Made by a program: the position numbers and the translations under genes. Of a stretch of 64,000 nucleotides of DNA, positions 56,241-64,000 are shown piece by piece. The notes beneath the pieces were generated by a model that worked only from the letters and a program-made list of their open reading frames with translations, was not told where the DNA came from and ran no database searches. How positions within the stretch are numbered: the stretch's first letter is position 1; each line of letters starts with the position of its first letter. The stretch lies in the NCBI RefSeq assembly GCF_001570605.1, contig NZ_BBXG01000018.1:62001-126000 (forward strand), given 5' to 3'. Source of the stretch: Herbidospora cretacea. Its GTDB lineage: Bacteria; Actinomycetota; Actinomycetes; Streptosporangiales; Streptosporangiaceae.

Positions 56241-57926
56241 ATGCGCTTTCAAGCACTGGCCTGTGACTACGACGGCACCATCGCCACCGACGGGCGGGTC
56301 GACGACGCGACCGTCGAGGCGCTGGAGCGGCTGGCCCGGTCGGGTCGCCGCCTGATCCTGGTGACCGGACGGGATCTGGACACGCTCATCGACCTCTTCC
56401 CCCGTCTCGACCTGTTCGACCGGGTCGTGGCCGAGAACGGGGCGCTGCTCTACCGGCCCGAGGAGCAGGAGCGGGTCGTGCTCGCCGGGCCGCCGAGACC
56501 CGAGTTCGTCGAGCGGCTGCGGGAGCGCGGGGTCGATCCGGTCGACGTCGGGTCGGGGATCGTGGCGACCTGGAGGCCGCACGAGGCGACCGTGCTGGCG
56601 GTCATCCAGGAGATGGGGCTGGAGCTTCAGATCGTCTTCAACAAGGACGCCGTGATGGTCCTGCCCTCCGGGGTGAACAAGGCCACCGGCCTGAAGGCCG
56701 CCCTCGACGAGCTCAGCCTGTCGCCGCACAGCGTCGCCGGGGTCGGGGACGCGGAGAACGACCACGCCTTCCTGGCCGCGTGCGAGTGCGCGGTCGCGGT
56801 CGCCAACGCGGTGCCCGCGTTGAAGGAGACCTGCGACCTGGTGACCGAGGGCGAGCGCGGCGCGGGGGTAGTCGAGCTGGCCGGGTTGCTCGTCGAGGAG
56901 GACCTGGCGAGTGTGGTGCTGGACCGCCACGACATCCTCCTCGGCACGGCCGGTGACGACGACATCCACATCAGGGCCTACGGCGAACGCGTCCTGATCG
57001 CCGGGCCCTCCCACAGCGGCAAGTCGACCGCGGCGTCGGCGCTGGTGGAGCGCATCCAGGAGGCGGGCTACCAGATCTGCCTGATCGACCCCGAGGGAGA
57101 CTACGCCGAGGGGCTCGGGGACGCCGTCGTCCTCGGCGACCCCGAACGGGGGCCCACCCACGACGAGGTGCTCAAGATCGTCGACGAGTCGTCGCGGAGC
57201 GTCGTGGTCAACCTGCTCGGCGTCCCGCTCGACGACCGGCCCGGCTACTTCGCCGAACTCCTCATGCGCCTGGCCGCCGTCTGGGCCCGGGTCGGCCGGC
57301 CGCACTGGCTGGTGATCGACGAGGCGCACCACATGGTCCCCGACGGGTTCCACCTGCAGTCGTCCGGGACGCTGGACGACGCCGGGTCGGTGCTGGCGAT
57401 CACCGTCCACCCCGATTCGGTCAGCGAGCCGGTGCTGAACGAGTTCACCGCCGTCATCGCCGTCGGCGACGAGCCCGCCGGCGTCCTGGACGCCTTCAGC
57501 CAGACCGACCGCTGCGAGGTGCCCGGCTCCCTGGAGACGGGCGACCTGCTGCTCTGGCGGCCGGGCGACGACCCCGTCCACCTCACGCTCACCCCGTCGG
57601 AGGGGGAGCGCCGCCGTCACATCCGCAAGTACGCCGCCGGGACGCTGGGCGACGACTCCAGCTTCTACTTCCGCGGCCCGGACGACCGGCTGAACCTCAA
57701 GGCCGACAACCTCAACCTCTTCCTGCGGCTCGGCGAGGGCGTCGACGAGGAGACGTGGGAGTTCCACCGGGACAACGGCGACTACTCGCACTGGATGGCC
57801 GAGTGCGTCAAGGACGAGGAGCTGTCGGCCGCCGTCGCCGAGGTCGAGCGGTCGGGCGGGAGCGCCGAGGAGGGCAGGGCCAGGATCAGAGAACTGGTGG
57901 AGGAGCGCTACACGGCCCCCGAGTGA
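56241..57926 (+). CDS. HAD-IIB phosphatase fused to a HerA-like P-loop ATPase
   Basis: A 561-residue two-domain protein. Residues 1-225 are a Cof-type HAD hydrolase (nucleophile DYDGT near residue 9-13, the TGR motif, PSGVNKATGLKAAL, and GVGDAENDHAFL carrying the last acidic motif). After a linker, residues 240-430 form a HerA/VirB4-like ATPase with Walker A GPSHSGKST (about 254-262) and Walker B HWLVIDEAHHMVP (about 355-364). Sugar-phosphatase and DNA-pump-type motor domains are not usually joined. All catalytic motifs are intact. ATG 56241 follows GGGAGG. It follows the unknown gene by 18 bp. Confidence 0.88.
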   Translation: MRFQALACDYDGTIATDGRVDDATVEALERLARSGRRLILVTGRDLDTLIDLFPRLDLFDRVVAENGALLYRPEEQERVVLAGPPRPEFVERLRERGVDPVDVGSGIVATWRPHEATVLAVIQEMGLELQIVFNKDAVMVLPSGVNKATGLKAALDELSLSPHSVAGVGDAENDHAFLAACECAVAVANAVPALKETCDLVTEGERGAGVVELAGLLVEEDLASVVLDRHDILLGTAGDDDIHIRAYGERVLIAGPSHSGKSTAASALVERIQEAGYQICLIDPEGDYAEGLGDAVVLGDPERGPTHDEVLKIVDESSRSVVVNLLGVPLDDRPGYFAELLMRLAAVWARVGRPHWLVIDEAHHMVPDGFHLQSSGTLDDAGSVLAITVHPDSVSEPVLNEFTAVIAVGDEPAGVLDAFSQTDRCEVPGSLETGDLLLWRPGDDPVHLTLTPSEGERRRHIRKYAAGTLGDDSSFYFRGPDDRLNLKADNLNLFLRLGEGVDEETWEFHRDNGDYSHWMAECVKDEELSAAVAEVERSGGSAEEGRARIRELVEERYTAPE

Positions 57927-57946
57927 CCCCGCGCGATGATGGCTCC

Positions 57947-58912
57947 ATGGGATTGACGACGAGTTTCACGCAGTTGCTCGGGGTGCGCCACCCGATCGTG
58001 TCGGCGCCGATGGCCGGGTCGGCCGGAGGGGCGCTGGCGGCGGCGGTGTCCCGGGGCGGCGGCTTCGGGTTCGTGGGCGGCGGGCTGGGCGACCGGGCGT
58101 GGCTCGAACGGGAGCTGCCGATCGTCGCCCACAGCACCCGTGAGCCGTGGGGCGTCGGGTTCCTCTGCTGGGCGGCCGACGTCGCGGCGGTCGAGCAGGC
58201 GCTGGAGTTCGACCCGGCGGCGATCATGCTCGCGTTCGGCGACCCCACGCCGTTCCTCCAGCCGATCCGGCGCTCCGACACCCTGCTGATGATCCAGGTC
58301 ACCGACCTGGCCGAGGCCCGGCAGGCGCTGGACGTCGGCGCCGACGTCATCGTGGTCCAGGGCACCGAGAGCGGTGGCCACGGCGCGCGCCGGGGCCGGT
58401 CGACGCTGCCGTTCGTGCCGGTCGTGGCCGACATGGCGGGCCCCACGCCGGTGCTGGCCGCCGGGGGCATCGCCGACGGCCGGGGCGTGGCCGCCTCGCT
58501 CGTGCTCGGCGCGGCCGGGGCGCTGCTCGGGACCCGCTTCCAGGCGACCGTGGAGGCGCTGGCCGACCCCGCCGTCACCCGCGCGATCGTCGAGGGCCAG
58601 GGCGAGCACACCGAGCGCAGCAGCGTCCTGGACATCGCCCGGGGCTCCGACTGGCCCGGCAAGTACGACGGCCGCAGCCTCGCCCACCCGTTCATCGACC
58701 GCTGGCGCGGCCGCGAGGACGAGTTCGCCGCCGACCCCCAGGCCGCCAGGCGGTCGCGCGAGGAGATGGCCGGGGGAGCCGTCCCGCCGATCGTCTGGGC
58801 GGGCGAGGCCGTCGACCTCATCGCCGACCTGCCCTCGGCCGAGGACCTCGTCGCGACGCTGGCCGCCCAGGCCGAACAGGCCTTCGACCGGGTCCGCCCG
58901 ATAAGGGACTGA
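57947..58912 (+). CDS. Nitronate monooxygenase
   Basis: A 321-residue FMN-dependent TIM-barrel enzyme that oxidises nitronates such as propionate-3-nitronate. Family features: LGVRHPIVSAPMAGSAGGALAAAVSRGGGFGFVGGG at the N-terminus, QGTESGGHGARRG, the FMN phosphate site (LAAGGIADGRGVAASLVLGAAGALLGTRF) and the end TERSSVLDIARGSDW. ATG 57947 is in the usual place. It is the last of four + strand genes and converges with a 2-bp gap on DUF2293. Confidence 0.92.
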   Translation: MGLTTSFTQLLGVRHPIVSAPMAGSAGGALAAAVSRGGGFGFVGGGLGDRAWLERELPIVAHSTREPWGVGFLCWAADVAAVEQALEFDPAAIMLAFGDPTPFLQPIRRSDTLLMIQVTDLAEARQALDVGADVIVVQGTESGGHGARRGRSTLPFVPVVADMAGPTPVLAAGGIADGRGVAASLVLGAAGALLGTRFQATVEALADPAVTRAIVEGQGEHTERSSVLDIARGSDWPGKYDGRSLAHPFIDRWRGREDEFAADPQAARRSREEMAGGAVPPIVWAGEAVDLIADLPSAEDLVATLAAQAEQAFDRVRPIRD

Positions 58913-58914
58913 CC

Positions 58915-59952
58915 TCATCCCGCCGCTCGCCACGACGTCAGCACCGCGTCGATGCGGTCCTTGATCTGGGCGCGGGCGGTCATCCGGGGGACGCCCTTCA
59001 TCAGCAGTTCGTCGTAGGCCGTGTCGATGTGCCGGACCGACGCCACCACGGCCAGGGTGATCGCCGACTCGTCGAGCACCTTCGCGGCGGAGGTCCGGCC
59101 CACCCGGCCGCTGCCGCGCAGGGCCGCGTGGGCGGCGATGTCGTCGGCCCGGGGGCAGCCGGGGAACAGGCGGAGGATCTCGGCGGCCATCCGCGCGTGG
59201 AACTCGACGTCCTGGCCGGCCCGGCGTTCCGCGTCGCGGGCGCGGCGGCGGGTGCGGACCTCCTCGTCCTCCAGGCAGAGCTCCTCGGCGCGGGCGAGGG
59301 CGGCCTCCTCGACGAGGACGCCGCGCCGTTCGAAGCGCTTGCGGCGGGCGTTGTACTCGACGACCACGGCCGACAGGCCGCTCTCCTTCTTGGCCCGGCG
59401 GCTCAGGGCCGCGTTCCCCGCCGGGAGCATGACCAGATGGTCCATGTCGGCGCAGGTCAGGCAGTAGGGAGAGGCGTCTTCCATGATCAGGTAGGGGCCG
59501 GTGTCGCGGCAGCCGGCGCAGCGCCACGGCTCCTGCGGGACCAGCACGCGCAGGTCCGGCGGGCGGTTCTGGGCCTCGGCCAGGCGGCGGCGGCTCGCGT
59601 CGGACATCGCCGGGCTGATCCACTGGCGGCAGAAGGCGCGCTCCTGCTCCTCGGAGCCGTTCCGGGTGAACCGGAGGGCCGAGCGGTCGCGGCTGCCGGA
59701 GACGTAGGCCGTCTCACCGGCGATCAGGCCCCGGTCGCCCGCCCATTCGGCCAGCAGCGCGGCCGCGTCGGTCATCCGGGCGGCGTCGACGGCGGCCAGT
59801 TCCTCCAGCGACCCGGCGCGGCCTTGCCGCCAGCTCTCGACGTGGCGGGTGTGCACCCAGCGCAGGCCGGTGAGCACGTCGACGACGGTGACGTATTTGC
59901 GGGTCGCCAGTGCGATCTCGGCCGCCTCCGCGACCCGTCGTCCCAGTCTCAT
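58915..59952 (-). CDS. DUF2293-domain protein
   Basis: A 345-residue soluble protein. The C-terminal part (about residues 255-345; RLFPGCPRADDIAAHAALRGSGRVGR to ARAQIKDRIDAVLTSW) matches DUF2293. The middle has two CxxC-like pairs (WRCAGCRDTG and PYCLTCADM), which look like a zinc finger, and a charged helix (RARAEELCLEDEEVRTRRRARDAERR) follows. Function unknown; the zinc knuckle plus basic helices suggests nucleic-acid contact. Its ATG overlaps the stop of the serine hydrolase gene (ATGA). Confidence 0.85.
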   Translation of the reverse strand: MRLGRRVAEAAEIALATRKYVTVVDVLTGLRWVHTRHVESWRQGRAGSLEELAAVDAARMTDAAALLAEWAGDRGLIAGETAYVSGSRDRSALRFTRNGSEEQERAFCRQWISPAMSDASRRRLAEAQNRPPDLRVLVPQEPWRCAGCRDTGPYLIMEDASPYCLTCADMDHLVMLPAGNAALSRRAKKESGLSAVVVEYNARRKRFERRGVLVEEAALARAEELCLEDEEVRTRRRARDAERRAGQDVEFHARMAAEILRLFPGCPRADDIAAHAALRGSGRVGRTSAAKVLDESAITLAVVASVRHIDTAYDELLMKGVPRMTARAQIKDRIDAVLTSWRAAG

Positions 59953-60818
59953 CGGGCGAGTGCCGCCCGGTGGACGTCCCGGGCCAGCCGGGTGATCTTC
60001 GTGACGGAGTCGGACCAGCGGGAGGTCTGGGTGGTCAGGACGACCTCGATGTAGCGGTCGCCCTGGCCGACCACGCCGGTCGTGTGGAGCACCGCGTTCC
60101 GGAAGTCGACCGGGGAGGGCGCGGTGTAGGAGGCCGCCGCGCCGTTGCCCTTGCAGCGGACCGGCGGGACCGAGCCGTAACCCGACCAGCCCTGCTTGAC
60201 CGCCCACGGCTTGGCGACGCCGCGCGGGATGCCGAAGTACTGGTCGAAGCCGTCGCTCCCGCACGGGCCCGCCTGCCGCAGCTGGCCCATGATCGTGTCC
60301 CGGACGGCCGGCGAGGCCTGCTCAAGGATGTAGTGGTAGACCTTGGCGATGTCGAGCGCGCTGATCGCGGTGTAGCCCCAGAAGCCGGGCTGATGCGCCG
60401 GGGGCGGCCCCGAGTCGGCCAGCTTCAGCTTCTTCGCGACCCGCTGGACGATCTTGCCCTGCCCCCCGAGCGTCCACAGCCGCGTCGCCGCGTTGTCGTC
60501 GCTGACCCGCAGCATCGGCCTGATCAGCGCCAGGTTCGGCTTCTTCACCCGCTCCAGGTGATCGATCGCGATCATGAGCTTCACGACCGACGCCGAGCGG
60601 AACCGCTTGTGGACGTTGCGGCTGACCGTCACCTTCTTCTTCCGCCGGTCGTACACGACATAGCCGGTGGTCACCCCGGAGGGCACCATGACAGGCTTCG
60701 GCGCGGTTTTCGCGGGCGCCGCCTTCTCGACCGCCGTCTTCACGGCCGTCGCCTGGGGGGCGGGCACGGCGGAGCAGGCGGTCAGCAAGAGCAGGGATAC
60801 GAGTAGCAGGCGCGGCAC
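59949..60818 (-). CDS. Serine hydrolase, class A beta-lactamase-like lipoprotein
   Basis: A 289-residue lipoprotein: VPRLLLVSLLLLTACS with a LTAC lipobox, then a Lys/Ala/Pro-rich tether. The catalytic fold has SxxK in SASVVKLM (about residue 93), SDDN (the SDN position), and KQGWSG in place of KTG. It resembles class A beta-lactamases and penicillin-interacting enzymes; the altered KQG makes true beta-lactamase activity uncertain. GTG start at 60818, 5 bp after the tricorn gene, so it is the second gene of the operon. Coupled by ATGA to DUF2293. Confidence 0.88.
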   Translation of the reverse strand: MPRLLLVSLLLLTACSAVPAPQATAVKTAVEKAAPAKTAPKPVMVPSGVTTGYVVYDRRKKKVTVSRNVHKRFRSASVVKLMIAIDHLERVKKPNLALIRPMLRVSDDNAATRLWTLGGQGKIVQRVAKKLKLADSGPPPAHQPGFWGYTAISALDIAKVYHYILEQASPAVRDTIMGQLRQAGPCGSDGFDQYFGIPRGVAKPWAVKQGWSGYGSVPPVRCKGNGAAASYTAPSPVDFRNAVLHTTGVVGQGDRYIEVVLTTQTSRWSDSVTKITRLARDVHRAALAR

Positions 60819-60823
60819 CCGGC

Positions 60824-63800
60824 CTACGCTAGCCGACCTCGGCCACGGCGATCGTCGGTTTCCCGCCAGGCGGCCACCCGGGGGGGCAGCGTCGGCACCA
60901 CCCGGCGGGGCCGGTCGGCCGGGTCGGCGGTGTGGGCGGGGGACCGGCCGAGACACTCCACGGCGATCTCGACGGCCCGTTCGAGCTGGGCGTCGACGCC
61001 CATCGCGTACTCCTGCGGGGTGATGTCGACCTCCACGTCGGGGTCGGCGCCGTAGTTCTCCACCCGCCAGCCGACGTCGTCGAAGGCGAAGGAGAACTCG
61101 GGCTGCGTGGTCAGCGTCCCGTCGGCCAGGCGGTGGCGGGGCCACACCCCGACCACCCCGCCCCACGTGCGCCTGCCGACCAGCGTCCCCAGCCCGAGCA
61201 GCTTGAAGGTGTGGCAGAAGATGTCCCCGTCCGACCCGGCCCACTCGTTGGTCAGGCCGACGATCGGGCCGCGCGGCGACTCGTCGGGATAGGGCGCCGG
61301 GACGCCCCAGCGCGGGAAGTCGTAGCCGAGCCGCCGCCGCGACAGCTTCTCCAGGAGCAGCGCCGACACGTTGCCCCCGCCGTTGAAGCGGACGTCGACG
61401 ATGAGCGCCTCCCGGTCGTACTCGGTCAGGAAGCCCCGGTGGAACTCGGCGAAGCCCTCGGGGCCCATGTCGGGGACGTGCACGTAGCCGACCCGGCCGC
61501 CGGTGTGCTCGTGGACGAGCCGGCGGTTGGCGTTCACCCAGTCGCGGTAGCGGGCGGGCTGTTCGTCGGCGATGGCCCGGACGACCACGAGATGGCATTC
61601 GCCGTCGCGCTCGACGGTGAGCTCGACCTCCTCGTCGGCCAGGTTCACCAGCAGCCGCCCGGGTGAGGCGTCCGGGCCGACGGGGACGCCGTTGACGGCG
61701 GTGACGACGTCGCCCGGCCGGACGTCGACCCCCAGCCGGTTGAGCGGGGAGGTCGCGGCCGGGTCCCACGGGTCGCCGGCGACGACGCGGCCGATGACGT
61801 AGCGGCCGTCCGCGTGGAGCCAGTCGACGCCGAGCTTGCCCTGCCAGTAGTGGGGGCGGTCGCGGTACTCGCCGCCCGACTCGAAGGCGTGGGAGGTGCC
61901 GAGTTCGCCCAGCAACTCCCAGAGCAGGTCGGAGAACTCGCCCCGGGTGCCGACCCGGTCGACCAGGGGGAGGTAGCGGGCGTAGACGCCGTCCCAGTCG
62001 ATGCCGGCCATGTCCTCGTCCCAGAAGTTTTCCCGCTGGAGCCGCCACGCCTCGCGGAACATCTGCCGCCACTCGGCCTCGGGCGCGACCGACACCTTCA
62101 CCCGGTCGAGGTCGATCCAGCCGTCGTTGCGGTCGGTCTCGTCGTCGTCCGGCGGCGACTCCCCGGCCTTGACCACCCGCAGGCGGTCGTCGTCGGCGCG
62201 GTAGAGCAGGGTCGTGTGGTCGCGGCCGAGGACGAAGTCGGCCACGTCGGAGACGAGCTCCTCGGCCTTCTGCTTGGCGAAGTCGTAACAGTGCAGGGTC
62301 GAGCCCCGGTCGCCGACGACCGGGGTCGTGGTGTAGATGACCTTGCCCTTCAGCCCGGCGATCCGGTGGTAGCGGTTCTCCTCGACCGGGAAGGCCACGA
62401 TCCGTCGCGGCAGCCCCGCCACGTGGATCTCGAAGTCCTCCTCGACGTCGTCCTCGTGGTCGAGCGGCCGGGGCTCCGGGACGAACGGCGACCCGACCCC
62501 CTCGCGCAGCGCGACGGCGTAGGGGCGGGTGCCCATCGGGAAGCCCAGGTCGAACTGGAGCTCGTCGTAGACCGGGTTGAACACCCGCTGCCCGATGAAA
62601 TAGAGGTAGCGCCCCTCCGGGTCGAACGCGGGCCGCCGGTCGACCAGCACCGGGTCGGTGGCGGGGGCGATCTCGCCGGTCTCGGCGTTGAACAGCTTGA
62701 TGATCGTCGTCTGCCGGGCCACCGGGCACGCGTACGCCAGCCAGGCGCCGTCCGGCGACCACGCCGGGTCCTCGATGGCGCCGAACGGGCTGGCCTCCAC
62801 CTCGGTCACCGTCGCGCCGTCGTCGTGGAGCTCGACGACCAGCAGCTCGTTGCGGTGGTTGGTGACGGCGATCCGGTCGCCTTTGGGGGAGACCTCCAGC
62901 GCGGTGACGCGGCCGGTGTCGGCGGCGTCGAGGCGGAAGGGGTCGTCGTGCTCGCGCGACAGGACCACGAGGACCTCGCGGTCGCCGTCGTCGCTGGCCG
63001 CCGCGACCAGGCGTTCGCCGTCGTCGTCGAGCCAGGTCAGGAACCGGTAGCGGACGCCGTCGGGCTCGCCGTGCTGGAGGACCGGGCCCTCCCAGCAGGC
63101 GAACGAGAACGCCTTGCCCCGGGTCGTGACGGCCAGCCGCGAGCCGTCGGGGCTGAGGGTGGCGCTGTCGAGGTAGTGGGAGGCCGGCACGAACCGGCGG
63201 TTGCGCTGGGTCAGCGAGCTGCCGAGGCGCACGTCGATCGGCCAGGGCTCGTCGGCCTCGGGGTCGAGCAGGTAGAGCTCCGCGCCGCAGTGGTAGACCA
63301 GCCGCCGCCCGTCGGAGGACAGATTGCGGGCGTAGTAGTCGCCGTGGTCGGTGTGCCGCCGCAGGTCGCCGCCGTCGGGGGAGCACGAGTAGACGTTCCC
63401 GACGCCCTCGTGGTCGGACAGGAAGAAGACGCGGTCGCCCACCCAGCACGGCGAGGCGAGGTTGCCGGGCAGCGCGATGAGGCGGCGGAACCGGCGCGCG
63501 CCGATCCACAGGTCGCCGACCGTGCCGCCGCGATAGCGCTTCCAGCGGGCCGGGTCGGAGGTGTTGCGGCCCAGCACGATCCCGCCGGGGCCGTAGGTGA
63601 TCGCGGAGGCGGGGCCGTAGGGCAGCGGTTCGGGCACGCCGCCCGGGACCACCCGGTGCAGCCAGCGGTAGCCGTGGAAGGGCTGGCCCTCGTCGCTGGT
63701 GTAGACGATCGCGCCGTGCGGGTCCCAGCCGGTGACCTGGCAGTCGGCGCCGTGGAAGGTGAGGCGTTCGGCGGCGCCGCCGTCCGCCGGCATGACGTAG

Positions 63801-64000
63801 ACCTCCTCGGGCCCTTCTTCACGGCCGACGAAGGCGATCTGGGTGCCGTCGGGGGACAGCCGGGGATAGGCGGCCTCGGCCACCCCGGCGGTCAGGCGGA
63901 AGGCGCGGCCGCCGTCGGCGTGGACCATCCAGAGGTCGTCCTCGGCGGCGAACACCACCACGTCGCGGAAGATCGTGGGAAAGCGCAGATATCCAGCCAT
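60824..64000 (-). CDS. Tricorn protease homologue (S41 family)
   Basis: A 1058-residue complete protease; the ATG is the last codon of the window and the N-terminus [26 protein letters not shown] is that expected for the family. Repeated WD/TolB-like beta-propeller blades ([26 protein letters not shown]) occupy about residues 1-640, then the S41 part with the PDZ domain ([21 protein letters not shown]) and catalytic residues in LGTSHAFE and [11 protein letters not shown]. It degrades peptides released by the proteasome or other proteases in the cytosol. First gene of a three-gene minus-strand operon with a beta-lactamase-like lipoprotein and DUF2293. Confidence 0.95.
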   Translation of the reverse strand: MAGYLRFPTIFRDVVVFAAEDDLWMVHADGGRAFRLTAGVAEAAYPRLSPDGTQIAFVGREEGPEEVYVMPADGGAAERLTFHGADCQVTGWDPHGAIVYTSDEGQPFHGYRWLHRVVPGGVPEPLPYGPASAITYGPGGIVLGRNTSDPARWKRYRGGTVGDLWIGARRFRRLIALPGNLASPCWVGDRVFFLSDHEGVGNVYSCSPDGGDLRRHTDHGDYYARNLSSDGRRLVYHCGAELYLLDPEADEPWPIDVRLGSSLTQRNRRFVPASHYLDSATLSPDGSRLAVTTRGKAFSFACWEGPVLQHGEPDGVRYRFLTWLDDDGERLVAAASDDGDREVLVVLSREHDDPFRLDAADTGRVTALEVSPKGDRIAVTNHRNELLVVELHDDGATVTEVEASPFGAIEDPAWSPDGAWLAYACPVARQTTIIKLFNAETGEIAPATDPVLVDRRPAFDPEGRYLYFIGQRVFNPVYDELQFDLGFPMGTRPYAVALREGVGSPFVPEPRPLDHEDDVEEDFEIHVAGLPRRIVAFPVEENRYHRIAGLKGKVIYTTTPVVGDRGSTLHCYDFAKQKAEELVSDVADFVLGRDHTTLLYRADDDRLRVVKAGESPPDDDETDRNDGWIDLDRVKVSVAPEAEWRQMFREAWRLQRENFWDEDMAGIDWDGVYARYLPLVDRVGTRGEFSDLLWELLGELGTSHAFESGGEYRDRPHYWQGKLGVDWLHADGRYVIGRVVAGDPWDPAATSPLNRLGVDVRPGDVVTAVNGVPVGPDASPGRLLVNLADEEVELTVERDGECHLVVVRAIADEQPARYRDWVNANRRLVHEHTGGRVGYVHVPDMGPEGFAEFHRGFLTEYDREALIVDVRFNGGGNVSALLLEKLSRRRLGYDFPRWGVPAPYPDESPRGPIVGLTNEWAGSDGDIFCHTFKLLGLGTLVGRRTWGGVVGVWPRHRLADGTLTTQPEFSFAFDDVGWRVENYGADPDVEVDITPQEYAMGVDAQLERAVEIAVECLGRSPAHTADPADRPRRVVPTLPPRVAAWRETDDRRGRGRLA

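Noticed and set aside
59949-63509. Long minus-strand frame joining the serine hydrolase to sequence inside the tricorn gene
   Set aside because: Only the part from GTG 60818, with a lipobox and SxxK, is protein-like; the upstream part is a shadow of the tricorn frame.

Overview
The window is about 64 kb of very GC-rich DNA with strong GC bias at third codon positions, frequent GTG and some TTG starts, and ATGA/GTGA translationally coupled gene pairs. A modular type I polyketide synthase, a mycothiol-type PIG-L deacetylase, an eukaryote-like Ser/Thr kinase, an ECF42-type sigma factor with DGPF partners and a tricorn protease all point to a filamentous actinomycete. Streptosporangiales (Nonomuraea/Streptosporangium-like) is my best guess; that is inference from gene content, not a phylogeny. 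No tRNA, rRNA, CRISPR array, prophage or insertion sequence was recognised.

Region 1 (1-16584, + strand) is the distal end of a polyketide gene cluster that continues left of the window. It holds the end of one PKS protein (AT-ACP-docking) and a complete terminal module (KS-AT-DH-KR-ACP-TE). These are followed by a short-chain dehydrogenase, two small NTF2/SnoaL-fold proteins, a five-component peptide-type ABC importer encoded in four genes (binding lipoprotein, two permeases, fused double ATPase) and an acyl-CoA carboxylase carboxyltransferase subunit. Nearly all are tightly spaced or overlapping.

Region 2 (16581-26125) is mixed: a sensor Ser/Thr kinase, a secreted DNRLRE protein, a TetR regulator divergent from a quinone-oxidoreductase-type dehydrogenase with two palindromic operators between them, an ADP-ribosylglycohydrolase, a DUF4328 membrane protein, and an HhH-SNF2 helicase.

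Region 3 (26174-33761) is a sugar locus. A LacI regulator, sugar-binding lipoprotein and two permeases run on the minus strand, divergent from a glycogen-debranching-type glycosidase, with paired LacI-type operators in the shared promoter. No transport ATPase is present, as is usual where a shared MsiK-type ATPase serves several importers. An MFS exporter converges on it.

Region 4 (33816-46955) is housekeeping and accessory: PIG-L deacetylase, secreted and membrane proteins of unknown role, methyltransferase, acetate-type symporter with its DUF485 partner, cytosine-deaminase-like amidohydrolase, S33 peptidase, two DGPF/YCII proteins with an ECF42-type sigma factor, NAD kinase, a uridine-kinase-like protein lacking its P-loop, and a peroxiredoxin.

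Region 5 (46972-54304) is the most system-like accessory locus: a YqiJ/NfeD-like membrane protein, a flotillin (SPFH) and a 1561-residue coiled-coil AAA ATPase of the DUF3686 'DNA repair ATPase' type, the last two coupled by a GTGA overlap and all behind a possible ECF-type promoter.

Region 6 (54571-64000) carries an LLM flavin oxidoreductase, an unknown protein apparently lacking a normal start codon, a HAD phosphatase fused to a HerA-like ATPase and a nitronate monooxygenase on the + strand. On the minus strand a compact tricorn protease / serine hydrolase / DUF2293 operon closes the window. All ten convergent gene pairs in the window overlap or lie within 29 bp of each other, four of them sharing a CTAG or CTAA double stop.
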